Shown here: positions 1 through 6,864 of the stretch, piece after piece | Position numbering within the stretch: the first letter of the stretch is position 1 | How the letters are laid out: each line of letters begins with the position of its first letter | NCBI GenBank assembly: GCA_902464595.1 | Contig: CABQJX010000114.1 | Location: 1 to 8,818 of the forward strand | Direction: 5' to 3' | From: an uncultured Lachnoclostridium sp. | GTDB lineage: Bacteria; Bacillota; Clostridia; Lachnospirales; Lachnospiraceae | DNA length: 8,818 nt | Made by a program: the position numbers and the translations under genes | Notes under the pieces: generated by a model | The model's input: only the letters and a program-made list of their open reading frames with translations | Told to the model about the DNA's origin: nothing | Database searches by the model: none

Positions 1-381
1 GCCATAGTAATCATCTGCATTGATCACCAGAAACGGGCCGTCCACCAGCCCCTTTACCGCCAACACTGCCTGACCAGTCCCCCAAGGCTTTGTGCGTCCT
101 GGTGTCAGCTCATATCCCTCTGGGAGATCCTCCAGTTCCTGGTAAGCATACTCCACTGGTATCAGCTTTTCGATCCGTTCTCCTATGATCTCTTTAAAGT
201 CCTTCTCTAAATCCTTTCTGATAATAAATACGACTTTGTTAAATCCAGCTTCTATGGCATCGTGGATGGAATAATCCATGATAATCTCCCCACATGGCCC
301 CACAGGCTCCAGCTGCTTGATACCGCCTCCGAAACGGCTGCCGATCCCTGCTGCCATGATCACCAGTGCAGTGTCCTTCAT
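1..381 (-). CDS. NTP_transferase-fold nucleotidyltransferase, C-terminus beyond window
   Basis: Only the first 127 codons are present; the gene runs off the left edge. The N-terminus has the Rossmann-like nucleotide-binding signature of NTP transferases: a hydrophobic strand, then AAGIGSRFGGGIKQ (residues 10-23), matching the GxGxRxxxxxxK pattern that binds the NTP phosphates and the metal. A second signature, VINADDYYG (119-127), supplies acidic residues that normally hold Mg2+. The WGTGQAV stretch (100-106) is also typical. Members join a nucleoside phosphate to a sugar phosphate or an alcohol phosphate and release pyrophosphate; the substrate cannot be read from this half. The ATG at 381 has an AAGGAG ribosome binding site (395-390). 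It lies 57 bases downstream of the M20 hydrolase on the same strand but has its own promoter. The family is clear; the exact product is not. Confidence 0.9.
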   Translation of the reverse strand, partial: MKDTALVIMAAGIGSRFGGGIKQLEPVGPCGEIIMDYSIHDAIEAGFNKVVFIIRKDLEKDFKEIIGERIEKLIPVEYAYQELEDLPEGYELTPGRTKPWGTGQAVLAVKGLVDGPFLVINADDYYG

Positions 382-423
382 ACGATTTTCTCCTTCTTTC
401 TGTAAACTGTTAGAACTGGCTTC

Positions 424-452
424 ACTATAGCACATCTTCTATAAAAAGGCAA
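424..452 (-). promoter_or_regulatory. Promoter of the nucleotidyltransferase gene
   Basis: On the minus strand, a -35 TTGCCT (452-447) is followed by a 17-base spacer and TATAGT (429-424), with TGC directly before it, which makes an extended -10. The predicted start is near 417, about 36 bases before the ATG at 381. The -35 and part of the spacer lie inside the last codons of the M20 hydrolase gene. This is a prediction from sequence only. Confidence 0.6.
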
Positions 453-1740
453 CGAACTGTTCTGTCAGCTGCTCCAGCACTCTCCTGCAGCGGCATACAT
501 CCTCGTAAGGAACATACTCATTGGGCTTATGGGCCAGTTCCAGGCTCCCAGGGCCATAGGACATACAGTTATGGTTTCCCAGGATCCCAGCAATGACAGC
601 CGTGTCTGTATAACCGTTAAAGGGGCTTACCTCTGCTTCCCTCCCTGTCACCTGAAAACAGGCTGCTTTCAGGGCAGACAGAAGGGGGGAATCCTCGTCC
701 TTTTCCACATAAGGACGGTCTCCTGTGATCTTAAAGCTTCCAGTCACCCCAGGAACCTCCTCCTGAGCCCTTCGGATCCCCTCCTCCACAATGCTTCTGG
801 CAGCTGCTGTATCAGTGGGCGGAACCAGGCGCATATCGATCCAAACCTTGCATTGATCCGGAACCACATAAGGACGGTATCCTCCTGTGATCTGCCCAAA
901 AGTAACCGTAGATATACCCAGATCCTCATGGGAAGGACAGCCAGCAATGGCTTTTCGTATAAAATGTATTGCCTCCGCCATAGCTGCAATGGCATCCGCC
1001 CCCTTCCAGGGATTGCTGGCATGGGCTGTCACGCCCTGGATCGTCAGTTCAAACCAGGTACGCCCCTTGTGAGACGGCTGGATCCTTCCATCTGTAGGCT
1101 CTGTGTCTAAAATCCAGTCCTCCGGGCCTACCCAGCCATCCCGGATCGCCGTCTCTACCCCTCTCATAAAGTCTTCCTCGTCCACCGTTCCGATCCAGAC
1201 AATGGGGCGGCAAGGAAGCTCTCCACGCTTATCTGCCTTTTCCATGGCCGACGCAAAGGCAGACAGAGCGCAGGCCAAACCGGATTTCATATCACAGGCT
1301 CCCCGCCCATAAAGCCGGCCCTCCTTCACTACAGCGCCTAAGGCAGGCGTATCCTCATTCCATCCCTCCCCCAGCATCACCGTATCCATATGGCATATAT
1401 AAACCAATGCCGGCCCCGGGTTCCTCCCCGGAATGCGGGCCATCAGATTATATCGCCCCGGAAGGGCTTCCCGCCGGCGCAGCTCAATACAGTCCTTCCA
1501 CCGCCCTCCCTTTTCACCGATCTGATCCTCCAGCCAGTTCCAGATCCACCTCTCGATTTCTCCCTCATAAGCTCCCGGATCAGAGCTGTCAATCTGCACC
1601 AGGCATTTCGCCAGTTCCCATGTCTCCCTGTCCCGCTGCTGCTCCTGACTGTTTTCACAGCTGTTTCCAGCCTGTTTTTTGCAGCTGCTTTCAGCCTCTC
1701 TTTTGCAGCTGTCTGCCCATCCTATTCTCTTTTCTTCCAT
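439..1740 (-). CDS. M20-family metallopeptidase/deacylase (ArgE/DapE/CPG2 type)
   Basis: A probable cytoplasmic two-zinc hydrolase of the M20 family, which cleaves amide bonds in N-acyl amino acids or small peptides. With 433 residues from this start, the expected metal ligands are visible in order: His117 and Asp119 in ICHMDT, bridging Asp150 in GACDMKSG, catalytic Glu188/Glu189 in VDEED, the DTEPTD segment near 212-217, and His404 in LAHKPNEY. The lid/dimerisation domain begins near GVTAHAS (about 236-242). The substrate is unknown; the ArgE, DapE and YgeY-like subgroups all remain possible. The chosen ATG (1740) has AAGGAG 7-8 bases upstream. A second in-frame ATG at 1833, also with a strong ribosome binding site, would add 31 basic residues (464 aa). 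The catalytic domain begins only around residue 38, after a Cys/Lys/Gln-rich linker with a threefold 8-residue repeat, so either start gives an N-terminus longer than usual. Confidence 0.9.
   Translation of the reverse strand: MEEKRIGWADSCKREAESSCKKQAGNSCENSQEQQRDRETWELAKCLVQIDSSDPGAYEGEIERWIWNWLEDQIGEKGGRWKDCIELRRREALPGRYNLMARIPGRNPGPALVYICHMDTVMLGEGWNEDTPALGAVVKEGRLYGRGACDMKSGLACALSAFASAMEKADKRGELPCRPIVWIGTVDEEDFMRGVETAIRDGWVGPEDWILDTEPTDGRIQPSHKGRTWFELTIQGVTAHASNPWKGADAIAAMAEAIHFIRKAIAGCPSHEDLGISTVTFGQITGGYRPYVVPDQCKVWIDMRLVPPTDTAAARSIVEEGIRRAQEEVPGVTGSFKITGDRPYVEKDEDSPLLSALKAACFQVTGREAEVSPFNGYTDTAVIAGILGNHNCMSYGPGSLELAHKPNEYVPYEDVCRCRRVLEQLTEQFVAFL
1642..1713 (-). repeat. Three imperfect 24-bp tandem repeats in the M20 gene N-terminal linker
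   Basis: Three in-frame 24-bp units encode DSCKREAE, SSCKKQAG and NSCENSQE. The first two copies match at 19 of 24 bases. The third keeps the first half (core ACAGCTG) and is diverged in the second half. The repeats sit between the start codon and the start of the catalytic domain and give three evenly spaced cysteines. Confidence 0.7.
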
Positions 1741-1853
1741 AATCCCTCTCCTTTTTCCCGTTCTTATATATCTGCTTCTGCGGCTTCCGGCCACAGTCCT
1801 CCCCTTCGGTTGGAAAACAGTCCGGCCTTTCATTCCCGCCTCCTTATTTTCCT

Positions 1854-1882
1854 ATTATACGCCAGAAAACTAGAGACATCAA
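1854..1882 (-). promoter_or_regulatory. Promoter of the M20 hydrolase gene
   Basis: On the minus strand there is a perfect TATAAT -10 (1859-1854) and, 17 bases upstream, a -35 TTGATG (1882-1877, four of six matches). The predicted transcript starts near 1847. This leaves only a few bases before the AAGGAGG at 1845-1839 that serves the ATG at 1833, but ample leader for the ATG at 1740. Confidence 0.65.
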
Positions 1883-1971
1883 CGGAACTGAACCTTGCGT
1901 TTCCATTTGCCCCATTCACAGTACTGCCAACCACAGCTTTTAGATTGTGATAATATCAGCAAAAAAGGTGA

Positions 1972-2000
1972 TTGCACTTGTAGTTGTTTATGCCTATTAT
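1972..2000 (+). promoter_or_regulatory. Candidate promoter of the YitT-family gene
   Basis: TTGCAC (1972-1977), a 17-base spacer and TATTAT (1995-2000) form a moderate sigma-A promoter. The predicted start near 2007 would leave a leader of about 67 bases. The -35 is weak (three of six). An alternative is TGTGATAAT at 1947-1955, an extended -10 without a clear -35. Confidence 0.45.
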
Positions 2001-2047
2001 ATGTATGGATATAAATGTTCGCGGATAATAACCGCAAAAGGGGGTTC

Positions 2048-2077
2048 ATGTTCCCATCTGGGAAACAGAGATTATGA
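2048..2077 (+). CDS. Nine-codon leader ORF overlapping the YitT start
   Basis: The ORF encodes MFPSGKQRL and ends in TGA. It is preceded by AAAAGGGGG (2036-2044), a better ribosome binding site than anything in front of the YitT gene itself. Its stop overlaps the YitT start codon as ATGA (2074-2077), the usual layout for translational coupling. A short hairpin, TTCCC (2051-2055) with GGGAA (2060-2064), lies inside it. Whether it is translated is inference. It may be a coupling device, or the hairpin may simply bring the ribosome binding site nearer to the YitT start. Confidence 0.4.
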   Translation: MFPSGKQRL

Positions 2078-2937
2078 AAGAAATAAAAAGTCCATTTTGG
2101 CGCACAGCCGCTGAATACGGCATCATTACAGTCAGCATCTGGATCATGGTAGTGGGGATCTACTTCTTTAAGTTCCCGAATCACTTTGCTTTTGGAGGCG
2201 TCACTGGTTTTTCCACCATTGTCAGCGAGCTCACCTCATGGTCAGCCGGTGATTTTACATTTATTGCCAACACCCTCTTACTGGTGCTGGGCTTTTTATT
2301 CCTGGGAAAAGGATTTGGGCTGAAAACCGTGTACGCCAGCATGGTCACCTCTGTGAGCCTATCCCTGCTGGAGCGTATGTATCCTTTGGCTGCCCCTCTG
2401 ACTACAGAGCCTGTTCTGGAGCTTCTCTTTGCCATCTTTCTTCCGGCCTTGGGAAGTGCGATCCTGTTCCATATCGGGGCTTCCAGCGGCGGCACAGACA
2501 TTCTGGCCATGATCCTGAAAAAATATACCAGCTTTAACATCGGAACCGTACTCATGCTGGTAGATGCAGCGGCCGTGGTCTCCTCCTTCTTTATCTTCGG
2601 GCCGGAGACAGGGCTGTTTTCCACCATCGGACTGGCTGCCAAATCTCTGGTAATCGACGATGTGATCGCCAACTTAAACCTGTGTAAATGTTTTAATATC
2701 ATCTGTGATGACCCAGATCCTATCTGCGACTATATTATCAACACCCTTCACCGCAGCGCTACTGTATATCACGCCCAGGGAGCCTTCAGCCATCACGAAA
2801 AAACAGTTATCATGACCACCATGAAACGGAGTCAGGCCTTAAAGCTCCGCAGTTATATCCGCTCCATTGAGCCCACCGCCTTTATGCTGATCTCCAATTC
2901 CAGCGAGATCATCGGAAAGGGATTTCTGGCCGGATAA
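2074..2937 (+). CDS. YitT family membrane protein (DUF161 + DUF2179)
   Basis: A 287-residue integral membrane protein with the two-part architecture of the YitT family. Hydrophobic segments lie around residues 14-32, 62-78, 84-100, 114-134 and 155-175. The signature GASSGGTDILAMILKKY (135-151) occupies the place where family members carry a GGxTGG/D-type motif, and GGVTGFS (41-47) is a related earlier copy. The C-terminal soluble part (about 203-285) is DUF2179: GAFS, the strand VIMTTMKR (245-252), then IEPTAFMLISNSSEIIGKGF (265-284). The cytosolic domain probably regulates or assists the membrane part; the transported or sensed substrate of this family is not established. The length is normal. 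Only a weak AGAG-type ribosome binding site precedes the ATG at 2074, and the start overlaps the stop of a nine-codon leader ORF. The gene is divergent from the M20 hydrolase and convergent with the aldo/keto reductase. Confidence 0.93.
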   Translation: MKEIKSPFWRTAAEYGIITVSIWIMVVGIYFFKFPNHFAFGGVTGFSTIVSELTSWSAGDFTFIANTLLLVLGFLFLGKGFGLKTVYASMVTSVSLSLLERMYPLAAPLTTEPVLELLFAIFLPALGSAILFHIGASSGGTDILAMILKKYTSFNIGTVLMLVDAAAVVSSFFIFGPETGLFSTIGLAAKSLVIDDVIANLNLCKCFNIICDDPDPICDYIINTLHRSATVYHAQGAFSHHEKTVIMTTMKRSQALKLRSYIRSIEPTAFMLISNSSEIIGKGFLAG

Positions 2938-2977
2938 GCGGCGCATACTGGGGATAACCCTTTTCTTACCTCCCTCC

Positions 2978-4129
2978 TTACAGCTCCTCTGTCCCATCCT
3001 TGCCGGAGCCAAACTGGAGGGATACCTGCTCTAAGTCTGCCCGGATCTGGATCCTCTGGGGACAGACCTGTTCGCATTTTCCGCACTTCCGGCACAGATC
3101 TGCGGAAGCCTTTTCCTTCTTTTTGTCCTGATATGCTTTTTCTGCCTTCTCTTCATTCCCATACATCGCGTGTTCATTCCAAATGGCAAAATTTCCCGGT
3201 ATATCCACCCCAAATAGACAGGGCATACAGTACCGGCAGGAGGTACATCCATTTTTCAGCCTGGAACGCAGCACTTTTGAAACACGCTCCACTGCCTGTT
3301 CCTCTGTTTCTGACAGGCCAGTGAAATCAGAACAAGTCTTTAAGTTTTCTTCCACCTGCTCCGGCGAGGACATCCCGCTTAAAATCACCTTCACATCCGA
3401 CTGGCTTCCCACCCACCGGATCGCCCAGGAAGACGGCGATGACTCAGGATCCTGTTCCTTAAATACCGCCTCAGCCTCCTCAGGCAGCGCTGCCAGGGTT
3501 CCTCCCTTTACCGGCTCCATAATAACCAGGGGAATCCCCATTTTCTCTGCCAGGCTTCGCCCGCGGTCTCCTGCCTGAATGTCACGATCCATGTAATTAT
3601 ACTGAATCTGGCAGAAATCCCACTGCCTATAGGTGAGGATCTCTCGGAATACCTCATAGCTGTCATGGAAAGAAAATCCCAGATGGCGTATTTTACCCTC
3701 CTTTTTTAGTTTTTCAGCCCAAGGGATCAGCCCGATCCTCACAAGCTTGTCAAACCGCTCCTGATTGAGGGCATGGAAAAGATAATAGTCCACATACTTT
3801 ACATGAAGCCGCTCCAGCTGCTCATGAAAAATGCGCTCCGCATCCTCCGGCGTCTCCACCAGCCACACCGGAAGCTTTGTGGCTAAGAAAAACTGATTTC
3901 TAGGATATTTTGCCAGGATCCTTCCTAAAAAAGGCTCACTGTCCCCATTGTGATAGGGGTAAGCGGTGTCAATGTAGTTGACTCCTGCATCCATAGCCTG
4001 CCGGATCATCGCCTCCGCCTGGTTTTCATCAATCTTCCCCTCCGAATCCTTCGGGAAACGCATACAGCCAAATCCCAGCATGGAAACGCGATCCTCTCCA
4101 TCTCTAAATCTCATGGCATTATATCTCAT
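2978..4129 (-). CDS. Aldo/keto reductase with C-terminal double [4Fe-4S] domain
   Basis: A 383-residue two-domain cytoplasmic protein. Residues 1-285 form the aldo/keto reductase (TIM) barrel: GFGCMRFP (19-26), catalytic Asp54 and Tyr59 in NYIDTAYPYH, Lys85 in LATKLP and His119 in YLFHAL make the standard tetrad, with a late phosphate-binding strand around VILSGMSSPEQV (248-259). Residues 295-357 are a ferredoxin-like extension with CTSCRYCMPC (Cys295, 298, 301, 304) and CRKCGKCEQVCP (Cys346, 349, 352, 356), enough ligands for two [4Fe-4S] clusters. This fused form is common in anaerobes; the clusters suggest electron transfer with ferredoxin-type partners beside or instead of NAD(P)H. The substrate is unknown. 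The ATG at 4129 follows AAGGAGGAG (4143-4135). The gene lies 92 bases downstream of the DHHW gene on the same strand with no clear promoter between them, so it may be the last gene of that operon. Confidence 0.95.
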   Translation of the reverse strand: MRYNAMRFRDGEDRVSMLGFGCMRFPKDSEGKIDENQAEAMIRQAMDAGVNYIDTAYPYHNGDSEPFLGRILAKYPRNQFFLATKLPVWLVETPEDAERIFHEQLERLHVKYVDYYLFHALNQERFDKLVRIGLIPWAEKLKKEGKIRHLGFSFHDSYEVFREILTYRQWDFCQIQYNYMDRDIQAGDRGRSLAEKMGIPLVIMEPVKGGTLAALPEEAEAVFKEQDPESSPSSWAIRWVGSQSDVKVILSGMSSPEQVEENLKTCSDFTGLSETEEQAVERVSKVLRSRLKNGCTSCRYCMPCLFGVDIPGNFAIWNEHAMYGNEEKAEKAYQDKKKEKASADLCRKCGKCEQVCPQRIQIRADLEQVSLQFGSGKDGTEEL

Positions 4130-4221
4130 ATGAACTCCTCCTTAAAATTTTCTCTCTTTGCTTCTATTTTCCTATTCTTCCTAAAAACCCAACCTGCTGA
4201 AAGGCAAAATACAGCGCCGGA

Positions 4222-5376
4222 TCAAAACGAAATGCTCCCTAATGCCTCAAGAAGCCCAAACATATAATCCGAATACCGCTCCGCCACCTCGATCACCACC
4301 ACATCCGGTTTTTCCTGCTGTACCCAAGCGGCACAGTCCTCCGTCCGGTAGTCCAGCATAGTCACATCCGGATAATTCTTAGCGAAATATTCTGCCATAT
4401 GTACCCCGAAGGAGTCCCGGCATACAAGGAGCTTCTCCGCTTTTTTTGAAGCGCTGGAACGGTAATGGGTAACGGTTTCTCTTTCATTCTGGTAATCTAA
4501 TTCAACCATTACCTCCTCCTTGTAGCCTCCCGGTTTCAGAAAAGGATCGTCGTCATAATACTTCTGAAGGTTCAGCATTGTTGCCAGATCCCCGCTAAAG
4601 GTTCCGTGATCTTCCACCTTAATCCCCTCATAAGACCAAGGGCCAAATTCCTCCCCGTCAATCTTTGTCATGATCATCTGAGAGGCAAAAAAAGCTCCCA
4701 GGTCATTCCAATGGGTATCATACTTGCGGTAAATCTGATGCCAGGAAGTCTTTGCCTCCAAAAATTCCTCCAATGGATAATACATGGAGCAGTCTGTATG
4801 CTCTTTTACATATGTATAGAGCAGATCTGCCTTTGACCGTTCATTTACCACCTTCACCGACGAAGGCATATATTCCCGGTACACCTGTTCCTTATTGGGA
4901 ACCATATAAAGGATCAGCTGGATCCCCTGTTTTGCCAGGTGATCCTCCGCCTGCTTTAACAGGGAGGCAAACCGCTCCATCTCCTCTTTACTGTACTGGT
5001 TCGTCCCCTGATAATCCGCAATGCTGTCCTCCTTCTCATTTTTAAGCTTGTAAAAAAGCCAGCCTTCCTTTCCCACCAGCACCGCATCCGACGTGACCTC
5101 ACCAAATACATAAATATCTGAAAGCTTTCCAAAAGCCACAATAGGATTTTTAAAAGCCAGATGATCATTAAAATACGCCTCATACTGACCTGGAAAGGCC
5201 TTTAACTGCCCTGCCAAAGGCATCGAGAAATCCAGGGACGGCCTCTCCTGGTACACCCGGTTTTCATAATTTTCCGTATCCACATAATCTTTAAGAAACG
5301 GGAATAACAGGCGTGGGAGGATCAGCATTCCCAGAAACATTCCTCCAAATATATATGCTTTTGTACGTTCTTTCAC
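4222..5376 (-). CDS. DHHW/AlgJ-AlgX-like protein, partner of an MBOAT O-acyltransferase
   Basis: A membrane-anchored protein of about 384 residues with one N-terminal transmembrane segment (near residues 8-28) and a large extracytoplasmic SGNH-like domain. Numbered from the upstream ATG at 5382, it has YDTHWND with Asp222 and His224 (the DxHW motif of the AlgJ/AlgX group) and CRDSFG with probable nucleophile Ser324. Together these form a plausible Asp-His-Ser triad. AlgX-like proteins move acetyl groups delivered by the MBOAT partner onto an exported glycan. The start is ambiguous. AAAGGAGG (5390-5383) abuts the ATG at 5382 with no spacer, whereas the GTG at 5376 has six bases of spacing, so I favour GTG; the ATG would add two residues. 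The ribosome binding site overlaps the stop codon of the MBOAT gene, which implies coupled translation. The glycan target is not visible here. Confidence 0.9.
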   Translation of the reverse strand: MKERTKAYIFGGMFLGMLILPRLLFPFLKDYVDTENYENRVYQERPSLDFSMPLAGQLKAFPGQYEAYFNDHLAFKNPIVAFGKLSDIYVFGEVTSDAVLVGKEGWLFYKLKNEKEDSIADYQGTNQYSKEEMERFASLLKQAEDHLAKQGIQLILYMVPNKEQVYREYMPSSVKVVNERSKADLLYTYVKEHTDCSMYYPLEEFLEAKTSWHQIYRKYDTHWNDLGAFFASQMIMTKIDGEEFGPWSYEGIKVEDHGTFSGDLATMLNLQKYYDDDPFLKPGGYKEEVMVELDYQNERETVTHYRSSASKKAEKLLVCRDSFGVHMAEYFAKNYPDVTMLDYRTEDCAAWVQQEKPDVVVIEVAERYSDYMFGLLEALGSISF

Positions 5377-5388
5377 CTGCATCCTCCT

Positions 5389-6783
5389 TTAAAACCGAAA
5401 ATAGATAAAGGGATTATAAGCGCTTCCTACCGCTATGGCAACAGAATAGGCGAAAAGCAGCAGCAGCCCCATACATTCCGCCAGACAGATGGGCCTCTCC
5501 TCCTGCATATGCCTGCGAAATCCCGGAAGCACTGCCTGAAGCGGCCCGCAGAGCAAAACTCCTATGATCAGCAAAGCCGTTGTCTTATTGCTTATGTACA
5601 TAGACAGGCTGTAAATTCCCGGTTTCCATAAAAACATCTGCCGAAGCAGCAAAAGCCCTCTGGTGAGGGAATCTGCCCGAAACAGCGTCCATCCGGTCAC
5701 AGTCACGAAAAACATATAAACCCAGCTCACCACGCTGGGAAGCCGGTCCAGATGCTTTCGCAGAAATAAACGCTCTGCCACTTGAAGACAGCCGTAGTAT
5801 AAGCCCCATACGATAAAGGACAGGCCTGCCCCATGCCAGAAGCCGGTACACAAAAATACGATCATCAGATTGCGGCAGGTGATGAAGGTTCCTTTCCTGC
5901 TTCCCCCTAGAGGAATATATAAGTAGTCCCGAAACCAGCCAGAAAGGGAAATATGCCATCTGCGCCAGAAATCCCCCACATTTTTTGCGAGATAAGGATA
6001 GTTGAAATTTTCTGTCAGCCGAAAGCCCAACATTTTCCCCAATCCTACCGCCATATCGGAATAGCCGGAAAAGTCAAAATAAATCTGAAGGGCATACAGG
6101 ATACCCGTATACCAGCCTAAAGCCCCGCTGATCTGATTCATAGGGTTTGCTAAAACCCGATCCACCACACTGCCAAATTGATTTGCGAGGATCAATTTTT
6201 TACTAAGGCCGTAAATAAACCGTCTGGCTCCCATGGCAAAGCGCTCCGGCGTTACCTTCCGGTTTGCGATGTCCTCCTGAAAGCCTCCATACCGCTCAAT
6301 AGGCCCCTGGATCATCTTTGGGAAAAAGGAAAGATACAGCCCCAAATTTAAAAAATTCCTCTCCGCCGTTATGGTTCCCCGGTACACATCCACCACATAA
6401 GAGATCATCTGAAACGTATAAAAAGAAATGCCTACCGGAAGAAGGAGATTCCTTGGTGAAACAGCCTCCCTGCCTGCAAGGCGGTTCACCAGACCTGCCC
6501 CGAAATCAAAATATTTAAAATAAGCTAAAAACCCCAGGTTCAAAGCCACCAGGCCAGCCAAAAGCAAAAAACCTGTCCTGTTTTTTCTCAAAAACAGTGC
6601 TCCCACATAATTCATGATCAGCGACAGCAAAAGAAGCCATAAATATTCCTGCTCTCCCCAACAATAAAAGAAAAGGCTGGCCCCCAGAAGGAACAGATTC
6701 CCAGCCCGCTTGGGCAGGATCAGCACGACCGCCAAAACAACTGGCAAAAACAGCCACAGAAAGATCATCGAGCTAAATAACAT
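5389..6783 (-). CDS. MBOAT family O-acyltransferase (AlgI/DltB-like)
   Basis: A 464-residue polytopic membrane protein with about ten or more hydrophobic segments. It carries the MBOAT hallmarks: YFDFSGYSDMAVGLGKMLGF (235-254), NFNYPYLAKNVGDFWRRWHISLS (259-281), WFRDYLYIPLGG (283-294), the conserved histidine of FWHGAG (His317), and the family ending AYNPFIYFRF. Members of the AlgI branch carry acyl groups, usually acetyl, across the membrane for O-acylation of an exported polymer. The length is normal for AlgI-type proteins. I prefer the ATG at 6783 (MLFSSMIFLWLF), preceded by AAAGGGAAG at 6800-6792, because the hydrophobic N-terminus begins there. An in-frame ATG at 6819 would add 12 mainly charged residues but has only a weak ribosome binding site. 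It is the first gene of the unit and is followed within six or twelve bases by the DHHW partner. Confidence 0.95.
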   Translation of the reverse strand: MLFSSMIFLWLFLPVVLAVVLILPKRAGNLFLLGASLFFYCWGEQEYLWLLLLSLIMNYVGALFLRKNRTGFLLLAGLVALNLGFLAYFKYFDFGAGLVNRLAGREAVSPRNLLLPVGISFYTFQMISYVVDVYRGTITAERNFLNLGLYLSFFPKMIQGPIERYGGFQEDIANRKVTPERFAMGARRFIYGLSKKLILANQFGSVVDRVLANPMNQISGALGWYTGILYALQIYFDFSGYSDMAVGLGKMLGFRLTENFNYPYLAKNVGDFWRRWHISLSGWFRDYLYIPLGGSRKGTFITCRNLMIVFLCTGFWHGAGLSFIVWGLYYGCLQVAERLFLRKHLDRLPSVVSWVYMFFVTVTGWTLFRADSLTRGLLLLRQMFLWKPGIYSLSMYISNKTTALLIIGVLLCGPLQAVLPGFRRHMQEERPICLAECMGLLLLFAYSVAIAVGSAYNPFIYFRF

Positions 6784-6805
6784 AACGGTTTCTTCCCTTT
6801 CTACC

Positions 6806-6851
6806 TTTGCGCGGACCATTCCGTTCTTTTATAATCAAACCGCCGCGCAAA
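6806..6851 (-). promoter_or_regulatory. 9-bp perfect inverted repeat in the MBOAT operon leader
   Basis: TTTGCGCGG (6806-6814) and CCGCGCAAA (6843-6851) are perfect complements with 28 bases between them. In the MBOAT transcript, predicted to start near 6859, this is a GC-rich stem whose 3' arm ends five bases before the AAAGGGAAG ribosome binding site at 6800. It could be an RNA hairpin that affects translation or stability, or a DNA operator. No T-run follows, so it is not an intrinsic terminator. Confidence 0.5.
6807..6835 (+). promoter_or_regulatory. Possible upstream second promoter for rpoN
   Basis: On the plus strand, TTGCGC (6807-6812) is followed by a 17-base spacer and a perfect TATAAT (6830-6835). 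The -35 matches only three of six positions. If active, its transcript would start near 6842 and read through the bidirectional promoter into rpoN. It is weaker evidence than the extended -10 at 6891. Confidence 0.3.
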
Positions 6852-6864
6852 ATATTCTATCAGC

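Noticed and set aside
417..432. GG-N10-GC match (TGGC...TAGC) as a sigma-54 promoter on the plus strand
   Set aside because: The -12 part does not match TTGC well and it points antisense into the M20 gene; no convincing -12/-24 promoter was found elsewhere by eye.
1879..2184. Minus-strand 101-codon frame across the M20/YitT intergenic region
   Set aside because: It overlaps the YitT coding start and the M20 promoter, and its protein shows no family features.
2950..2964. GGG-ATAA-CCC followed by TTTT between the convergent YitT and reductase genes as an intrinsic terminator
   Set aside because: The stem is only three base pairs, too weak for a terminator; the 40-base gap holds no better candidate.
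4130..4221. Promoter for the aldo/keto reductase (TTGCCT at 4207-4202 with TAGGAA downstream)
   Set aside because: The -10 matches only three of six positions with an 18-base spacer; read-through from the DHHW gene is as likely.
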